Positions 50,248-52,481 of a DNA stretch of 52,481 bases are shown one piece after another (the first letter of the stretch is position 1; each line of letters begins with the position of its first letter). The stretch spans positions 1-52,481 of the forward strand of contig CAMLHD010000001.1 of the NCBI GenBank assembly GCA_946479835.1, written 5' to 3'. A program made the translations under genes and the position numbers. This DNA is from an uncultured Candidatus Saccharibacteria bacterium (lineage in GTDB: Bacteria; Patescibacteria; Saccharimonadia; Saccharimonadales; JACDBH01). The notes under the pieces were generated by a model that saw only the letters and a list, made by a program, of their open reading frames with translations, was not told where the DNA came from and ran no database searches.

Positions 50248-51327
50248 CTAAACGTTAAAGCGGAACTCCACTACGTCACCGGGCTTCATGATGTAGTCTT
50301 TGCCCTCGGTGCGGAGCTTGCCGGCGGCCTTGGCGGCTTGTTCCGAACCGGCGGCGATCAGATCTTCGTAATCAACCACTTGGGCGGCAATAAAGCCGCG
50401 TTCGAAATCAGAATGGATGACGCCGGCGGCCTGCGGGGCGGTGGAGCCTTTTTTGACCGTCCAGGCCCGCACTTCTTTTTCGCCGGCAGTCAAATAGCTT
50501 TGTAGGCCAAGCGTGTCGTAAGCGGCGTGAATTAGCTGGACCAGTCCGGACTCATCCTGGCCGTAGCTCTTAAGCAGTTCCTTCCGATCGCTTTCGTCCA
50601 GGCTCCGGAGTTCGCTTTCCAATTTGGCGCATATAAACACGGCTTTTTGCGGAGCTGCCAGCTCTCTCAAAGTGTTCTTTTTGTCTTCATTGCTCAAGGT
50701 GTTTTCGTCTACATTGAACACATAAATAACCGGCTTCATGGTCAGAAGCTGCAGGTCTTCTAAACCCGCAAGCCCTTCCGGTTTGATGACCGTATTAACC
50801 GGTTTGCCGTCATCCAAGGCTTTATAAACTTGTTGCAGGGTCTCCCATAGCGGCTTGAGTTTGGGATTGGCCCGGGCTTCTTTTTCAAGCCGCGGCATAC
50901 GGCGCTCAACAGTCTGCAGATCGGCTAAGACCAGCTCGGTGTTAATGACGTCAATGTCTTTTTGCGGATCGAGATGGTCGTCCACGTGCTGCACATCGCT
51001 GTCTTCAAAGGCGCGCACGACATGGGCGATAGCGCTCGTAGTGCGGATGTTGGCCAGGAACTGATTGCCCAAGCCCTCGCCCTTTGAAGCGCCGGCTACC
51101 AGGCCTGCGATATCAACAAAAGTTACCGTAGCCGGTACGATCTTCTTGCTGTCATACATCTTGGCCAGCACGTTCAACCGCTCATCGTTAATCGGCACTA
51201 TGCCTGTATTGGGCTCAATGGTAGCAAAAGGATAATTGGCTGCCAGAATGTTGTTGTCTGTCAAGGCGTTAAACAGGGTGGACTTGCCGACGTTCGGTAA
51301 TCCTACTATCCCAATCGATAAACTCAT
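50248..51327 (-). CDS. ychF: Ribosome-binding GTPase YchF/OLA1
   Basis: 359 residues. G1 is GLPNVGKSTLFNAL; FVDIAGLVAGASKGEGLGNQFL is the YchF-specific G3 region; NVDE stands in the G4 position (instead of NKxD), which gives YchF its ATP preference. The TGS domain is C-terminal (WTVKKGSTAPQAAGVIHSDFERGFI). Highly conserved housekeeping protein. TTGGCC (51360-51365), 18 bp and TAGAAT (51336-51341) on the minus strand end 8 nt before the ATG, another leaderless gene. Confidence 0.96.
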   Translation of the reverse strand: MSLSIGIVGLPNVGKSTLFNALTDNNILAANYPFATIEPNTGIVPINDERLNVLAKMYDSKKIVPATVTFVDIAGLVAGASKGEGLGNQFLANIRTTSAIAHVVRAFEDSDVQHVDDHLDPQKDIDVINTELVLADLQTVERRMPRLEKEARANPKLKPLWETLQQVYKALDDGKPVNTVIKPEGLAGLEDLQLLTMKPVIYVFNVDENTLSNEDKKNTLRELAAPQKAVFICAKLESELRSLDESDRKELLKSYGQDESGLVQLIHAAYDTLGLQSYLTAGEKEVRAWTVKKGSTAPQAAGVIHSDFERGFIAAQVVDYEDLIAAGSEQAAKAAGKLRTEGKDYIMKPGDVVEFRFNV

Positions 51328-51335
51328 AAGAAAGT

Positions 51336-51365
51336 ATTCTAACAGAGGTGGGGTAAATTGGCCAA
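51336..51365 (-). promoter_or_regulatory. ychF promoter
   Basis: Minus strand TTGGCC (51360-51365), 18 bp, TAGAAT (51336-51341), ending 8 nt before the ATG. Confidence 0.55.
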
Positions 51366-51488
51366 AGCGGGCATCCCATAGCTTGGGCTTAGAATGGTGC
51401 TTTGTAAGGTATTTTACTGTCAGTCAGATAATATTTTAGATAACACCTATACGATTTTAGGAGTGCTGGTAGAAGTGTGTATAAACCG

Positions 51489-51517
51489 TTGACATCACCT
51501 TAAAATGAGGATATGGT
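51489..51517 (+). promoter_or_regulatory. Promoter of the terminal secreted-protein gene
   Basis: TTGACA (51489-51494), 17 bp, TATGGT (51512-51517). Transcription near 51524 would leave a leader of about 255 nt. Between ychF and the next start (51328-51778, 451 bp) I see no convincing gene; the short frame from 51521 looks non-coding. Confidence 0.6.
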
Positions 51518-51659
51518 GCAATGGCTTTATGCGAGCTTAGAAAACCATTTCCAACCCAACCATGCCCGCATTTACGGTCTTTAACACGTCAGAAACATTC
51601 GTTTCCACAATTCTTACATGGTGTAACAGAGCTGACTGGTGTATCGGCATACTTCTCCT

Positions 51660-51774
51660 GTCTGGGAAAGTATTGGCCGCCGCGCCAGTACGCCGCCCCC
51701 CAGGGGGCGTTCCCAAAGCGGGCTTCGGCCTGCTGCCCAGACGTCCGTTAGCGCGGACAAGACTCCGAGAGGAG
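51660..51774 (+). ncRNA. Candidate structured cis-regulatory RNA (multi-helix leader)
   Basis: GTCTGGG (51660-51666) pairs with CCCAGAC (51736-51742), enclosing three helices: TGGC/GCCA (51674-51677 with 51684-51687), CGCCCCC/GGGGGCG (51694-51700 with 51703-51709), and AGCGGGC/GCCTGCT with a TTCG tetraloop (51717-51734). After the junction come GTCCG/CGGAC (51743-51758) and CTCC-GAGA-GGAG (51763-51774), a GNRA hairpin whose 3' arm is the Shine-Dalgarno of the next gene. This looks like a junction plus a translation switch. I recognise no known riboswitch consensus. It is not a tRNA. Confidence 0.5.
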
Positions 51775-51778
51775 ATTC

Positions 51779-52481
51779 ATGCCAGAACCAACCAGACATT
51801 CCAAGGGGGGTGTCATGAGCAGAGTGCTAGGCGCACTGTTGATGACGCTTGGCGTCGTGGCCGTGACCCAAACCGTGCTCAGCTCTTCGGCAGCCGCGTG
51901 GGATGGTGATGTATCCACTGAGGTGGACTGCTACGGCTGGAGGGCTTGGGCTTCCAACGTGTACTCCCCGGAAACGGCGCAGTACAGCTGGACACCAGGC
52001 CATCACGGCACATGGGCGAACGGCGACACTGTCTCCGGCAACCTGGCGATTACGTGGTCCAATTCCAGCGACACGGATTTGAACAACCCGTTCACCGTCT
52101 CCAAGCCGGACCACTGCGTGCCTCCGACCACCACGACGGTTCCACCGCCGCCACCGTGCCCGTACAACCCGGAGTTGCCCGAAGGGCATCCGGATTGCGT
52201 ACCACCGACCACCACGACCACGCAGCCGTGTCCGTACAACCCGGCACTTCCGCCGGACAGCCCGGACTGCGTGCCTCCGACCACCACGACGGTTCCACCG
52301 CCGCCACCGTGCCCGTACAACCCGGAGTTGCCCGAAGGGCATCCGGATTGCGTACCGCCAACAACCACGACGCAACCGCCACCAACGACGGCTCCGCCCA
52401 CCACGGCGCCACCCACGACCCAGCCTCCGGCTACGCCGGCACCGGTGACGGTACGTGAGGCGTACGAGTGCGACGACACGA
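51779..52481 (+). CDS. Secreted Cys-rich, Thr/Pro-repeat protein, 3' end outside the window
   Basis: The frame runs from the ATG at 51779 to the window edge (234 codons). A short basic start is followed by a signal segment (VLGALLMTLGVVAVTQTVLSS, about 15-35) ending SSSAAA. A globular domain of about 80 residues with Cys and many Trp follows. Then three repeats of the form CPYNPxLP, four residues, PDCVPPTTTT occur, and a Thr/Pro-rich stretch follows. PPTTTT linkers are typical of actinobacterial exported proteins. The codon use is C/G-ending, unlike the neighbours. Another ATG at 51815 is possible, but AGAGGAG lies just before 51779. Confidence 0.68.
   Translation, partial: MPEPTRHSKGGVMSRVLGALLMTLGVVAVTQTVLSSSAAAWDGDVSTEVDCYGWRAWASNVYSPETAQYSWTPGHHGTWANGDTVSGNLAITWSNSSDTDLNNPFTVSKPDHCVPPTTTTVPPPPPCPYNPELPEGHPDCVPPTTTTTQPCPYNPALPPDSPDCVPPTTTTVPPPPPCPYNPELPEGHPDCVPPTTTTQPPPTTAPPTTAPPTTQPPATPAPVTVREAYECDDT
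52113..52356 (+). repeat. Perfect 91-bp direct repeats, 153-bp period
   Basis: 52113-52203 and 52266-52356 are identical at the base level and are separated by a diverged unit of the same protein repeat. Identity at silent sites means recent duplication or gene conversion; slippage or recombination could change the repeat number. Confidence 0.88.

Noticed and set aside
51660..51742. Possible tRNA, because the outer stem is 7 bp and the first inner stem 4 bp
   Set aside because: The spacing is too long (69 nt between acceptor arms), no T-loop TTCRA pattern or CCA-end context is present, and the inner helices do not match anticodon and T-arm positions.
51521..51751. 76-residue frame just after the 51512 -10 box
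   Set aside because: Only 3 nt follow the -10, the composition is odd (many Pro, Cys, Arg) and it crosses the strong RNA helices, so it is probably a non-coding leader.
52113..52356. CRISPR-like or mobile repeat
   Set aside because: The repeats are in frame within a coding sequence and encode a regular protein repeat.
52003..52479. Gly/Val-rich frame on the minus strand
   Set aside because: It is the complement of the Thr/Pro repeats; the plus-strand frame has a signal peptide and Shine-Dalgarno.
1..52481. UGA recoded as glycine
   Set aside because: TGA ends many clear genes at the expected length (polA, truB, tlyA neighbours) and does not interrupt any conserved domain.

Overview
The window looks like a chromosomal segment of a Patescibacteria (CPR) bacterium, most probably a Candidatus Saccharibacteria (TM7) relative. 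That assignment is an inference. It rests on the compact, overlapping housekeeping genes, the near absence of biosynthetic genes, several minimal or stripped-down replication and repair enzymes, secreted proteins whose signal segments resemble GGIxALLLTRAA, and actinobacterial-type accessory genes. UGA is an ordinary stop here (for example polA and truB end in TGA), which argues against the UGA=Gly lineages. I found no rRNA, tRNA, CRISPR array or insertion sequence.

Layout. 1-2735: a truncated serine beta-lactamase-like protein, a CapA-type protein and a small anchored protein. 2872-5742: dnaG-rpoD. 5744-8335: three poorly characterised genes, one a P-loop kinase. 8403-10072: a possible 30-residue peptide and a TasA-like/SipW-like secretion cassette. 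10121-14428: polA, a Nudix hydrolase and a DEAD-box helicase. 14608-17306: a membrane protein, then an overlapping run of methyltransferase, RdgB, HAD and MazG-like genes. 17303-19563: two divergently transcribed fatty-acid desaturases of different families. 19573-26726: a DciA-like protein, mutM, an OtsA-OtsB fusion, holA, rpsT, a degenerate DHH-fold protein and truB. 26780-29004: two secreted proteins, one related to the later surface array and one lysozyme-like. 29056-34533: rpsO, pnp, a uracil-DNA glycosylase and RNase J. 34580-41642: ftsK, rpsF-ssb-rpsR, efp, a 2H phosphoesterase and tlyA. 41634-43876: a Crp/Fnr regulator, a PH-domain protein and a nucleotidyltransferase-like protein. 43969-50246: a tandem array of three large surface proteins with FnIII and LamG-like domains. 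50248-51327: ychF. 51328-end: a long structured leader and the start of a repetitive, Cys- and Thr-Pro-rich secreted protein.

Three themes stand out. First, most first-in-unit genes have a -10 box ending only about 5-12 nt before the start codon and no Shine-Dalgarno sequence, which implies leaderless mRNAs; operon-internal and ribosomal genes do have Shine-Dalgarno sites. Second, at least two enzymes have lost metal ligands: DnaG lacks all four zinc ligands and the family-4-type uracil-DNA glycosylase lacks three of its four iron-sulfur cysteines. Third, much of the accessory DNA encodes cell-surface proteins. Five of these share a short motif like the start of a CBM6/CBM35 domain (EAE..., then ASxG), which sits at the N-terminus of two and at the extreme C-terminus of three.

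The best candidate for an undescribed element is the roughly 260-nt leader at 51520-51778. It has a TTGACA-17-TATGGT promoter, a multi-helix junction and a tetraloop hairpin that buries the Shine-Dalgarno sequence of the secreted repeat protein. The surface-protein array with its shared terminal motif is the second.
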